A model generated the notes under the pieces. That model was given only the letters and a program-made list of their open reading frames with translations. It made no database searches and was not told the DNA's origin. From Porphyra umbilicalis (Eukaryota; Rhodophyta; Bangiophyceae; Bangiales; Bangiaceae), in NCBI GenBank assembly GCA_002049455.2, contig KV918828.1, positions 1 to 64,000 of the forward strand: 64,000 nt of DNA, in the 5' to 3' direction. Made by a program: the position numbers and the translations under genes. Shown here one piece after another: positions 54,759 through 64,000 of this stretch; the stretch's first letter is position 1; each line of letters starts with the position of its first letter.

Positions 54759-56859
54759 GGAACAAGGATAATATGCAGTGAGACCAGCTCATGCATTGAG
54801 TAGGAGGTGCGTGGTATGCATCCGGCGTGGCGACCGTCGCTGCAAGTCAGTGGCAAGTTCTTTGTGAAGTGGCTCTCGTCCATGCGCAATGGCGGCGAAC
54901 CGAAAACTCGCGTGTGTGACGGACACGGTCGGTGCGGCGGTGATCGCACATCCAAGCAGCAACGACAGGAAAGTTGTCGCACTCCGCACCATATGTGGAA
55001 AAGAAGAGAAGCCACACGCTGCGCTTCATATCGGGCGGATCGTGACGATCGCCGACCCGACCCCTTCCCCCTCCCCACCCCCCCCGACACCCAATCAAGC
55101 AAACCATTGGCAGTCCAGTAGACAGACCGGTGCCAGTGACTACCCCGTCCCACTCTTCCCACCCCTTCTTGATCCATCTGACAGAAACATTTGGCAGCGG
55201 TTACCCTCGCAAAATGGAAAGAAAAACGTCAAAACTCAAACGCTGGGGAAGGACCCTGTCAGGAGACAAAGGTGGAGGAGTGGAGAGTAGAGCTCCGACG
55301 GGGCATGTTGCCACCTCGGCGGGGGGGGGAGGCATGGGGATTGCGCAAGGCTGGAAGACGCACTGGCATCGAGAAAGTGTACAGGAGAACGAACAGAATA
55401 ACAGATACACAATTGCACAAGCACGGCATAAGCAGCAAGAAAAAGTCGAACAAGACAGGTCAGCGTCCAACATATGCACGGTTTGATGAATAGCCTCAAT
55501 GTAATATCAGCTTATGTGCTCCTCGCTTGGCTCATGCCTCATGCACACCTCTGGCAGAAATGCACCATGCCAGTAGATAGCAGGCCAATGCAGAACCCAG
55601 ACTCCCTTGCACAATCGAGGGGGAGCGGTACGACGCAGTGGACACGATGTATCGGTGGGGCGTGCGGTGGTGCTCCATACCGTACGGTGTAGAGTGTTGA
55701 CACTCGCAGGCAGGGGTTGTACACTTACAGTAAGTGCTGCGTGTAACAACGTGGAAACAAAAACCCCAATGAGGGCTTTCGTCCAAAAATACTCCTTGTG
55801 CCTGTAGTCGCTGCCCCCATTGCTGTAGTCCTTTCCCGCCGCGTGGAGCGCGGCGTCCTCGGCCGCACTCTTCCGGGCGCTAATCCTGCCGCTGCCGCAC
55901 ACCTGTCGCCGTTTTGGTAGCCTTTCCAGCACTAACAGCGCGCGGTAGACCTCAGAAGTAGACCGGCGCGTATCGGTCTCCGGACAGGGGGTGAAGTCAT
56001 CACGGAGGAGCGGTGGGGGGGGGGTAAGTGTACTGTGCATAAAGGGGGGGTTCTAGGGATGGAAAAGGCGGAGCAGCGTACAACAAGCCTCCTGCTTGCG
56101 ACGCAGGAAAGCTGGCTGCCGGATTTAGTACGCCTCCGGCGGCGCTGCTCGAGCCAATTCTTTGGGTCATCCGACCTCAATCCGACGCGGCTTGGGTGGA
56201 GTTTTCTTTTTTGAGATGCCAGATATTTACTCCAAACAATCGCAGCGGACCTACCGAACTCGATGCGGTGACTTGCATTTGCCTCGCCAGCAAGTAGCTC
56301 AACCGGTCGGCTGACTGCCTGATGGCGCCTTCGGGATGGTGCATGACTCGGACCTGCCGCAGACCTGAATTAACAGTCAGCCGACGGTCTGACAGAATCA
56401 ATTGGATGGATACAGCGCGCGCTGTACGTTGCAGACCAAAGGAAGGGAGCGGTTGATGATATGGCGGGAATATTCCGCGGTCACCCAGCCAGATACGCTC
56501 GTAGTCGAATCTGTCGCAGGGGTAACAGGCAGGAGACCTTTATTATTCCTACGATTGGGGGCTGTGCGAGGCTCCAGTAGAGCTGAGACACGAATCGTGG
56601 GCAGCAGTGGCACCGCCGGACAAAGCAGCGAGTGCGCAGCGACTCGCAATTTTAATGGGACCCAGCGAGAGCATGGGGCTCGAGCAGCTTCCGAGCCGCC
56701 CAGCACCCTTCAGTTGCCGACGTCATGGTCTCCTCCCTCTCATCCCCTTGACGCCTGAGCCCTTTGCTTGATATCTCCCGCCTGCCCACCAGCTCTCACA
56801 CCCCATCCCCAGGCGCACATCCCACCTTGCCGCGCGCACGACGCTAACCACCCCCTCCA
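54759..56859. other. No recognisable gene
   Basis: Mixed sequence with short frames on both strands. The longest minus-strand frame (55507-56040, 177 aa) shows no motif. Short G-runs occur near 55320 and 56018-56052. Confidence 0.4.
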
Positions 56860-57348
56860 ATGCTTGGGCGCGTCGCGATAGCTATCGGCACTAAATCGGT
56901 AGGTGGAGCTGTGCAATTTGAGACTACGGCCCTGCCCAGGGCGGCGATCGCTGCGCCGCCACCTGGTCGCGACGTGCCCTACGTGCCACTGGCACAGCTG
57001 CCTGCCTCATCCGAGGCGGCCAGCCGGCCGCTATTGCTCGTGTTGCCCACGCGGCCGCGTGAAATCATAGCTGGGCTCACCAGATCGGCTCGGGCGGGCG
57101 GCCACACGACGCAGGGTGGCGGCGAGACAGCTGTTGTGTCTATGTATGGGACATCTGATCCCTATTCTCCTCACCGCGCGGCCGCGTTGGATGCGAGTGG
57201 CGGCGGTGCCGGCGTGCCAGAGCCCCGCCCAGTCGCCGGCGTCCATTGTATCACAGCCCGTGCGATCGAGGCCCGGACCATTCGCGCTGCGAAAAAAAAA
57301 CATAGAGACCCAACCTACAAGTATGGCACTGCAAGAACTTCAAAATAG
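56860..57348 (+). CDS. Hypothetical short protein, possible element ORF
   Basis: 162 aa from ATG 56860 (context CTCCAATGCTT) to TAG, after a pyrimidine-rich leader. The peptide reads like ordinary protein in the middle (DVPYVPLAQLPASSEAASRP, then LLLVLPTRPREI) and ends basic (KKKHRDPTYKYG). A run of nine A at 57292-57300 encodes the Lys tract and could shift phase. I recognise no family. It may be the 5' part of a broken transposon gene. Confidence 0.3.
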   Translation: MLGRVAIAIGTKSVGGAVQFETTALPRAAIAAPPPGRDVPYVPLAQLPASSEAASRPLLLVLPTRPREIIAGLTRSARAGGHTTQGGGETAVVSMYGTSDPYSPHRAAALDASGGGAGVPEPRPVAGVHCITARAIEARTIRAAKKKHRDPTYKYGTARTSK

Positions 57349-57606
57349 ATTGCAGCAGTGCCAAGAATATGTTGGCCTACACTCATCCTCGGGCGATCAA
57401 CGCAGAACAGGCGAGCACGCTAGGACACCCAAATATCAGACGTGTTACCAGACTATTGAATTTGCTGGCCATGTGGCCACCCACATGTAGAGTCGACGCC
57501 CCGCTCCGACCGCTGCTTACTTCAATTTGAAGGTGTAAGTTTTTCGTTTCGTTTCTGCCAGATGCGTCCACACTGGAAGTGCGCGTTGCTGGGTTGAAAA
57601 GCGGCC

Positions 57607-57953
57607 AACGCTAAGTTGGCACGATTGCAGGAAGTTCGCCACCAAATCGGCACAGGCGGGCCCCGTAATTCCGAAAGACGCTTGGATCAGGAACAGTTGA
57701 AAGAGTCGCATTTCTCCTGCGCCACAGCAGGAGCGCGACGCGCACACTTCTTTCGCGCCAGTTTGCCAACGTACGATCAAGCGCTTAGTTGACACGATTG
57801 CAGGAAGTTCGCCACCAAATCGGCACAGGCGGGCCCCGTAATTCCGAAAGACGCTTGGATCAGTAACAGTTGAAAAACTCGCATTTCTCCTGCGCCACAG
57901 CAGGAGCGCAACGCGCACACTTCTTTCGCGCCAGTTTGCCCACGTACGATCAA
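57607..57953. repeat. 173-bp tandem duplication
   Basis: Two near-identical units (for example CACGATTGCAGGAAGTTCGC at 57620 and 57793), differing at a handful of bases. Each ends CGTACGATCAAG. A short inverted pair (GCGCCACAGCAGGAGCGC type) lies inside. Only two copies are present. Confidence 0.9.
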
Positions 57954-58071
57954 GTTAGCATATCCTTAACTACTGGAGTGTGTATGCCACTTCACATTCG
58001 ACATCCTCTGCACCGCGCGTGCCGGCTTCCGTGCGTCGCAGTCATCGCGCCCGTCTTGATCGGGCGCGCCG

Positions 58072-58560
58072 TCACCGGCGCGATCGGTTCTTGGTGGGCG
58101 CGCCTGACACACCGACAGCTAGGTGCCCCTTTCGGGCGCCGGGCCACAGGACAAGACCGGTTTGACTGACCGACTGTTGGAGGGGGAGTTCATAACTCGG
58201 ACCGGATATTCGCTTGCTGGTTTGCACGGTTGTCCCCTTGCCGATTGCTTCTGGCATAAAACGGTTCTTGGGACGCCCGTACAGTTCACTAGGGATCTTG
58301 AGGTTGTATGCTTCGGTGGATTCTCACACCAGAAGGGTTGCTTCCCAGTACGGATTCGTCCTCAGACCTTGTGGTCTCGGCCGCGAGCGTTCGTATATTC
58401 TTTCGGGGGACCAATCCAGGAATCGGTATCCGCAAGGGATTTTTGCCGGTGGACAGCGGAACGAAGGCCCTGATCTCTCTATGAACCGGGGACACTTTGC
58501 GGCTGGCACCCCCCTTACCATCTTCACCACGCTATCTATTCTGCAGCACGTGATTGTCAC
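58072..58560 (-). other. Possible relic coding frame with one TGA
   Basis: A minus-strand phase runs 163 codons with a single TGA at 58324-58326. It reads PYWEATLLV, stop, ESTEAYNLKIPSELYGRPKN. The peptide looks protein-like, but I recognise no family. A decayed element is the most likely explanation. Confidence 0.2.
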
Positions 58561-58792
58561 GTGTCAACTCTCTCGTATAGCGCCAAGGTCGATAGAGTTA
58601 ATCGTTCAGACGAGATACGTGGGTTTACTGCGTCCAGATACATTTCTACGGCACCTCATAGGAACTCTGCGGATAGGCCGAGGTCCATCGCGCCATAATT
58701 CTCAGATGTAGCCGCAGTGGCGAGCTTTCAAGCACCGCCGTCCAATTTATTATCAGTCGTATATACACTCATGAATTTGCTCACGCCATGGC

Positions 58793-58888
58793 GGCCTGAT
58801 GGCTTAGTTGGTAGAGCATTTGACTAGTACCCCGCTGAATGTGTGGCATGAGATCAAAAGGTCCCGAGTTCAAATCTCGGTCAGGCCT
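58793..58888 (+). tRNA. tRNA-Thr(AGT) with 23-nt intron
   Basis: Complete cloverleaf. The 7-bp acceptor stem is perfect (GGCCTGA at 58793-58799 with TCAGGCC at 58881-58887, discriminator T). The D arm is GCTT-AGTTGGTA-GAGC. The anticodon stem TTTGA/TCAAA is split by an intron. The anticodon AGT is at 58826-58828 with A37 at 58829. The T arm is CCGAG-TTCAAAT-CTCGG. The intron, 58830-58852, sits between positions 37 and 38, the canonical eukaryotic site. CCA is not encoded, as expected. Internal A and B boxes (GGCTTAGTTGG, GTTCAAATC) are intact and a T-run terminator follows, so the gene should be transcribed by RNA polymerase III. Confidence 0.93.
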
Positions 58889-58898
58889 CGGATATGTA

Positions 58899-58905
58899 TT
58901 TTTTT
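58899..58905 (+). terminator. RNA polymerase III terminator
   Basis: Seven T in a row, starting 11 nt after the mature tRNA 3' end. Confidence 0.85.
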
Positions 58906-58939
58906 CTTGAGCAGCTGCAGTGTCGTCGGCACTCGCTGC

Positions 58940-59040
58940 CCGGCGTGCCCACAGCGCTGTGCTGCTTAGGTGGGGTCGGCGCACATTGGCCTTTTTCCCG
59001 ATGCGGAACACACAGTCTGGTGTGTGGACCCCCCCAAACG
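58940..59040 (-). repeat. Diverged ~80-bp repeat, copy 1
   Basis: Reverse complement matches about 60066-60150 (shared GGGAAAAAGGCCAATGTG and CCGACCCCAC). One phase reads IGKKANV-RPHLS in both copies; copy 2 has CVICIGKKANV, a possible zinc-ligand pair. Confidence 0.7.
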
Positions 59041-60065
59041 TGGTCGTGGGTGTATGTATTCAACACATTTGGTTGTTAACAAAAGTTGGGGTCACCGTTG
59101 ATTTGTCCGCTTTACACCAACAGTTGCGTATAATCATGACGAGTACAGATATACGGTGTCCGCATGCCAACGATGAGCCCGTCAGCGCTTCACAGCGGAA
59201 TGAGCAAAAAGGGCGAATGCCGCCATAATGCCGAGGTCCCGATGTGGCAGCGTCTGCGGTCTGATGTGATACACTGCGCGGCGTACAACGCATTCTGCGG
59301 GAAAATCTCCCCACAGTAAGCACAGCAGTAGCAGGGAACGAGTGACCCAACTGCTGTACACGACCACTGCGTGGAAGGCACAGGAGCATCTCCGTTACTT
59401 CCATTGACACGCCAGCCAGAAACACATTCCTAATGCAATCCACCAACAGAGAAGCTCGGAAGCCGCGCAGGCAAGAAACAAGTGCCACTGAGCTCACTGG
59501 GCATCCCCTCAAGCTGGACCATCGCCCGTACACATGCACGTCCACGCGGAGAACAATGTCAGGCGATGACGTAACCATGAGCAATGTCTTGCAGCGTGAC
59601 CCCATCTGTTCATGCCCACAACTCAACCCAGGGCACGTACGTAGCCGCATGATGAAGAGCGCCATCATGGTAAGCTCCTCCTCCAGCCAGCGCCACATGA
59701 ACAACGCACCGGGGGAGTCTGGCTCATGCGCAGCGTCGCCCAACGACGTTCACCACCGCTGCCGCTGGCAGGGCAACGGCCAAATTCTCGTCCTCCACGG
59801 CGAACTGCAGCAAGAACTGGGCCGATTCCCGGAGGCGGGTCGGACATCATGTTTCATCTCCGGTCTCGTGCGCCATGCAAGGCGTTGCATGGGTCCATTG
59901 GACCATTGAGGACCGAACGGCGCCAGCCTATTGGCACTCACAGAGTTATCAGCACCGCGTTGCAGGGAGATATTACACATTTGGGCATTGTGCATCGAAC
60001 CTCGCAGAATGTGCCGAGCTTCACTCCCGTCGAACGCCCAATGCCGAGTCAAAATGCCGCGGCCG
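59041..60065. other. No supported gene
   Basis: Frames on both strands with frequent stops. A minus-strand stretch at about 59190-59380 has a Cys-rich peptide (CYCCAYCGEIF) that could be relic coding sequence of the element carrying the flanking repeats. Confidence 0.3.
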
Positions 60066-60150
60066 CACACACCAGAATGTGTGATCTGCATAGGGAAAAA
60101 GGCCAATGTGCTCCGACCCCACTTAAGCCGCACAGCGCAGGGCGTCTTCG
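60066..60150 (+). repeat. Diverged ~80-bp repeat, copy 2
   Basis: Opposite orientation to 58940-59040. It lies just outside the left arm of the large inverted repeat. Confidence 0.7.
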
Positions 60151-60165
60151 AGGATGTGGCATGTG

Positions 60166-60810
60166 CACCAAATGGTAGCCTTCTTTGAAATTTACCGGGC
60201 TCTCGAACAAGATGAAGTCGACACGAACCGCCCGAGTGACTCCTTCCCACATATAGTGTGCCCCAAGAAGCTCGGAATGCGATATCAACTACGAGAAGAA
60301 GCGGGATTGTCTGCGGGCAAGTACTCTATTTTGCATTAGTCTTCTTAAATCTGTGGGATGCTTCTGGCGACCATTCGCCTCTCTAGGTGGACGGATCCGA
60401 CCCACGCCTCTCGGGACCATCACCTCTCCGCCACGGTCCACCGCCTGCCCCGTCTCGACTGGCTTCCTCCCCCACCGCCTCGGCTCCGCGCTGCCCCGCC
60501 CTCTCTTGAACCTATATTCCTTGACAAGGTGTATGGTCGACTGACGTTCTTCGCGGGTGTTCCCGGTAGGCAACACCGCTACCCCGAAAGGCCATCGCAA
60601 TGCTGCCCACCCCTCCCACACGAGCTCCACGACCCTCCTGCGGCCTCTCGACAGCCAACCTCCCCCGTCCCTCACCCGTAAAAACAGCTTCTCGGCCATT
60701 GCCCGTCGTGACTTGCTGTTTTAGCGAGTCTCCCGTGGGCCTCCGGCGATCAAAATCCTGTACAAGTTGGCGGGCGCGCACGGAATTTTCGGGGGTGGAG
60801 ACTGGGGGTC
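60166..60810 (+). repeat. Left arm of a large inverted repeat
   Basis: About 645 bp nearly identical to the reverse complement of 61452-62092. For example, a 107-codon frame at 60358-60681 recurs unchanged on the other strand at 61577-61900. Mismatches appear only toward the inner end. The arms flank a ~640-bp core. Long terminal inverted repeats like these occur in foldback or MULE-type elements, but no transposase is recognised. Confidence 0.9.
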
Positions 60811-61451
60811 GAGGAGTGGGGCGTTGTTGCTGCCAGCGTGCGGGGCGATCTGCAGGGGCACCACCGTAGTGACGTACAGAGTCCAAATCTAGGGTGCAAT
60901 CAGCGAGTAGGGTGAGAAACAGCTTTTTGTCAGACGTGTTGAACATCTTCGCCCACGATCGGCAATTGCGATCTGTAGCCTCCTTGACTGGCCAAACCCT
61001 GGTACGGTGTGAATTGGCCTGTGGCATGACTTTTGGGCGCTTACTTCCACGTTGTCCATTTTTTATTGTTTGCTACCTGTCCCATCTGTATGCCGGCGCC
61101 CACTACAACCTATTGTGATCGGACGGTCGATCGACCAGTGCACTTGTACTGAATCCCCTTAGGCCGGAGGTCGCCGTCGTGGGCCCCTTGAGGCTCCCGA
61201 TCGGATGCCCTTCAACAAAAGGTCAATCTTGCTAGCCTCGATGGTGACGGAACTCTCTGTATTGCTTCGCTGAGGTCAGTCCAAATACAATTGTAATTGA
61301 TCCAACAGCATGAAAACCATGAAACGAGCTGGCAAGGTGCATCCGCATGGAGCGGAAAGGCCGAAGGGGAGGACGAGTTGGGTCTGCGTCTGTGATCCAG
61401 CCCTCCCGCATGCCTCAGCAGGTCGGCCGCCTCGACGCCCCGACCCCAAAC
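60811..61451. other. Spacer between the inverted arms
   Basis: A minus-strand frame entering from the left arm (61027-60512) reads SWAKMFNTSDKKLFLTLLAD, which looks protein-like but is unrecognised. The rest shows no motif. Confidence 0.35.
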
Positions 61452-62092
61452 CCCAGTCCCCACCCCCATAAATTCCGTGCGCGCCCGCCAACTTGTACGG
61501 GATTTTGATTGCCGGAGGCCCACGGGAGACTCGCTAAAACAGCAAGTCACGACGGGCAATGGCCGAGAAGCTGTTTTTACGGGTGAGGGACGGGGGAGGT
61601 TGGCTGTCGAGAGGCCGCAGGAGGGTCGTGGAGCTCGTGTGGGAGGGGTGGGCAGCATTGCGATGGCCTTTCGGGGTAGCGGTGTTGCCTACCGGGAACA
61701 CCCGCGAAGAACGTCAGTCGACCATACACCTTGTCAAGGAATATAGGTTCAAGAGAGGGCGGGGCAGCGCGGAGCCGAGGCGGTGGGGGAGGAAGCCAGT
61801 CGAGACGGGGCAGGCGGTGGACCGTGGCGGAGAGGTGATGGTCCCGAGAGGCGTGGGTCGGATCCGTCCACCTAGAGAGGCGAATGGTCGCCAGAAGCAT
61901 CCCACAGATTTAAGAAGACTAATGCAAAATAGAGTACTTGCCCGCAGACAATCCCGCTTCTTCTCGTAGTTGATATCGCATTCCGAGCTTCTTGGGGCAC
62001 ACTATATGTGGGAAGGAGTCACTCGGGCGGTTCGTGTCGACTTCATCTTGTTCGAGAGCCCGGTAAATTTCAAAGAAGGCTACCATTTGGTG
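61452..62092 (-). repeat. Right arm of the large inverted repeat
   Basis: Mirror of 60166-60810. Its outer end coincides with the start of an LTR retrotransposon, so the real boundary of the arm is hidden by that insertion. Confidence 0.9.
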
Positions 62093-62463
62093 TATGTTGC
62101 ATTCGGCAGGGGCTAAGTCCAGTACTTATGCCGCTGCCGGGACTTGCGCCCGCCTCTCCGTACTTCGGATTGCGGCCTGTGGGACGGCTGTCCCTCCCTA
62201 AGTAGCCCCCTCTATTCGGGCCAGGGGTTACTCTTTCGTCTCTCCTTTTCGTCTGTTTTCGTCTTGTTATTACGGCGCCGGCCTTACCCCGAGCCGCCCC
62301 GTCTTGCTCGCCATCTAAATCTTGGCGTCCCTCTCAAGTCCTAGCCTTTGAGCGCCTTTGCGCCGTCTAGGTCCTCTCGGTAGGTTGACCCTTTAGGTCC
62401 TTCTCTTTTGTACTGTCAGTGTGGTTCTAGGGTATTTGTTCGCGCCTTCTTTGTTGCCACACA
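62091..62463 (+). mobile_element. 5' LTR of a second LTR retrotransposon
   Basis: Starts TGTATGTTGC and ends TTGCCACACA, giving near-inverted TGTRTG/CACACA termini; length about 373 bp. It is placed by the abrupt end of the inverted-repeat arm on the left and by the primer site on the right. TG at 62095 is an alternative start. The other LTR is beyond the window. Confidence 0.6.
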
Positions 62464-62478
62464 TGGTGGAGCAGCAGG
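62464..62478 (+). promoter_or_regulatory. Primer-binding site
   Basis: TGGTGGAGCAGCAGG directly after the LTR. TGG pairs with the CCA end of a tRNA. I cannot say which tRNA. Confidence 0.5.
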
Positions 62479-62702
62479 GGAGAGGGCGTCGTCCCTTTCG
62501 AGGGACGCCTCTTCTCTCGCGAGCCCCGGCGGCAACGGTGCGGACGCCCCTGACGGTTCACGTGACGTGACCACTTTGTGGTCCCGGTCACCCGGCGGCT
62601 GTTGTTGCAGGCCGGGGGAGTCGCCCGACGGTCCCCGACGGGCCGTGGTGCCGTCGTGTCCGGGTTTGTGCTATCTCGAGACAAGAGGCCAACCTATCTC
62701 CG

Positions 62703-64000
62703 ATGGCGAGCGGGGGTGCCGATCCCCCGCGCTTTGCCCCCCCTCATGATACGGGCGCTGACGCTCGGCGTACGGCCGACGGGTCAGCCCCTGCGACTAC
62801 GACTCCCCCTCTTCCCCACGATGCCTCTGGTCTCCCCGATACAACCGCAGCGGCTCCCGCTTCGGGCGGCTCGGGCGCTTCCCTCGGCGATACTAGTCGT
62901 CGCGCGGAGCAATCGGTTGTCGCCGAGTTAACGACGCTCGTGCGTACGTTGGCCGCGTCCGTCCGAGAGCTATGCGCCGACGTGACAACGTTGCGCGACC
63001 CAACTGGGACGTTGCCGATGTCGACCGCCAGTGGACCCCGGCCCACTGACCCAACACCGGCAAACACCCCGACCCCGCGCGACCGGCCCCGGTCGCGCAG
63101 GTCCGCTGCCTCAACGTCGCCGTTGGCCTCGCGGAGCGCGGGCGTACGATCGGATCCCGACGCCCGCTCTTCGCGGTCTGCCGATGACGACGAGCCGCCC
63201 CGAGACCCCAGCAGCAGCAGCAGCAGTGACAGCACCGGCCCCGCGCGCCACCGCGTTCGCTCGCGGCGCCGCACCCGCACGAGGGTCACCGGTCGGACAG
63301 CTTCGACGCCAATGGCGGTCATCCCCTGGCCGCTCCCCTTGACGTCTAAGCATGGCCCGTTCTCGTCGCTGCTCGACTTCCGCCGCTACCTCGTCCGCAA
63401 TGCGGATCCGACGTATGGCCGGTCGCAAGCAAGCCAACTCCGCAGGCGCCATCGCCTGCTGGACGGTCCGTTCCACGGCGTCGCGCTCTTCGATGGCTCG
63501 GATCCGCTGGCCGTCCTGGCGCTCCTCACTCGCTTCCGCACAGCCGCGGACGAAATGGATGTCACTCTGGGCGAGGCCCCGTACCTCCTCGCCTACCGCA
63601 TTGGCGGTGAGGCCAAGGACGTCTTCGTCCAGGAAACAAATGGCCCACACGGCAGCGCCGTCGGTACCAGTTTCCCGCACACGATCAAATATCTGTTGAC
63701 CCGCTATGCACCCGAGGACGCCCTGCACACCGCCGAAATGGCCCTCCGTACCGCGGAGCAGCGCCAAGACGAAGGCGAGCGCGCTTTCTATCAGCGGTTG
63801 ATGCGGCTCGGCCGACAGCTCATGGGTATGTTTGACCCGGGGCAGCTACGGTACCTGTTCCTGAAGGGGCTCCACCCCTCGATACGTGCCCCAGCCGAGC
63901 TGGCCGACCGCACATGCGCCACCTTCGACGAACTCGTGGCGCTTTCGCAGAAGATCGGCGATGGGCTCCGCTCGGTCAAGGTCACCACCGGCAAAGCAGA
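62703..64000 (+). CDS. Gag-like protein of an LTR retrotransposon, runs off the window
   Basis: ATG 62703 (context CTCCGATGGCG) opens a frame with no stop to the window end, 432 codons so far. Residues 1 to about 200 are disordered: Thr/Pro/Ala-rich, with a short helix (VVAELTTLVRTLAASVRELC) and a basic RSRRRTRTR stretch. From about residue 204 (MAVIPWPLPLTSKHGPF) a helical region follows (GEAPYLLAYRIGGEAKDVF, FPHTIKYLLTRYAPED, ERAFYQRLMRLGRQL, LFLKGLHPSIRA). Its layout and FLKGL-like motif fit Ty3/gypsy Gag capsid domains (retrotransposon gag family). It sits about 240 bp after the primer site, as expected. Zinc knuckle, protease and RT would lie beyond the window. Confidence 0.7.
   Translation, partial: MASGGADPPRFAPPHDTGADARRTADGSAPATTTPPLPHDASGLPDTTAAAPASGGSGASLGDTSRRAEQSVVAELTTLVRTLAASVRELCADVTTLRDPTGTLPMSTASGPRPTDPTPANTPTPRDRPRSRRSAASTSPLASRSAGVRSDPDARSSRSADDDEPPRDPSSSSSSDSTGPARHRVRSRRRTRTRVTGRTASTPMAVIPWPLPLTSKHGPFSSLLDFRRYLVRNADPTYGRSQASQLRRRHRLLDGPFHGVALFDGSDPLAVLALLTRFRTAADEMDVTLGEAPYLLAYRIGGEAKDVFVQETNGPHGSAVGTSFPHTIKYLLTRYAPEDALHTAEMALRTAEQRQDEGERAFYQRLMRLGRQLMGMFDPGQLRYLFLKGLHPSIRAPAELADRTCATFDELVALSQKIGDGLRSVKVTTGKA

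Overview
The window is nuclear DNA from a GC-rich eukaryote crowded with transposable elements. It holds a tRNA-Thr with a 23-nt intron at the canonical position, a copia-type and a second LTR retrotransposon, eukaryotic DNA-transposon families (pogo/Tigger, Tc1/mariner, hAT-like and CACTA-like ends), an extended PHD finger, TATA-box promoters, and long poly-G/poly-C and GCC tracts. No prokaryotic operon logic is visible. Base composition, Ala/Arg/Pro/Gly-rich frames and homopolymer runs remind me of bangiophyte red algae (Porphyra/Pyropia), but that is a low-confidence guess from style only.

Layout. 0-4.4 kb: no recognisable gene, but a diverged peptide/DNA module repeats four times. 4.4-11.9 kb: three minus-strand genes, namely a 2-oxoglutarate/Fe(II) oxygenase-like domain, a Crypton/DIRS-like tyrosine recombinase broken by one in-frame TAA, and a D-D-E transposase-like protein with a Cys-rich N-terminus and two apparent frameshifts. 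13.0-13.7 kb: a non-autonomous hAT-like element with an 8-bp target duplication. 15.3-16.6 kb: a non-autonomous CACTA-like element. 16.8-23.2 kb: a segmental duplication carrying two copies of a small secreted acidic/basic, Cys-containing protein gene, each behind an identical TATAAAG box. A hairpin MITE sits in copy B only. 23.8-24.6 kb: an acyl-protein-thioesterase-like hydrolase, frameshifted at a poly-G run. 26.4-35.8 kb: minisatellites around two genes that share an apparently new C8H3 zinc-type domain, with an extended-PHD gene between them. 39.6-45 kb: tandem repeats, then a copia element (LTR, PBS, gag-protease-integrase) cut off by an opposite-strand Tc1/mariner transposase. 46.8-54.3 kb: two pogo/Tigger transposases, the first interrupted by a single in-frame TAA, the second more decayed. 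A degenerate 29-bp tandem array follows. 57.6-62.1 kb: a 173-bp duplication, the tRNA gene and a large near-identical inverted repeat. 62.1-64 kb: the 5' LTR, primer site and Gag of another LTR retrotransposon that runs off the window.

Most coding capacity belongs to mobile elements. The best host-gene candidates are the secreted protein pair, the C8H3 pair, the ePHD gene, the hydrolase and the tRNA. Many long frames on both strands in the GC-rich stretches are composition artefacts and are not annotated.
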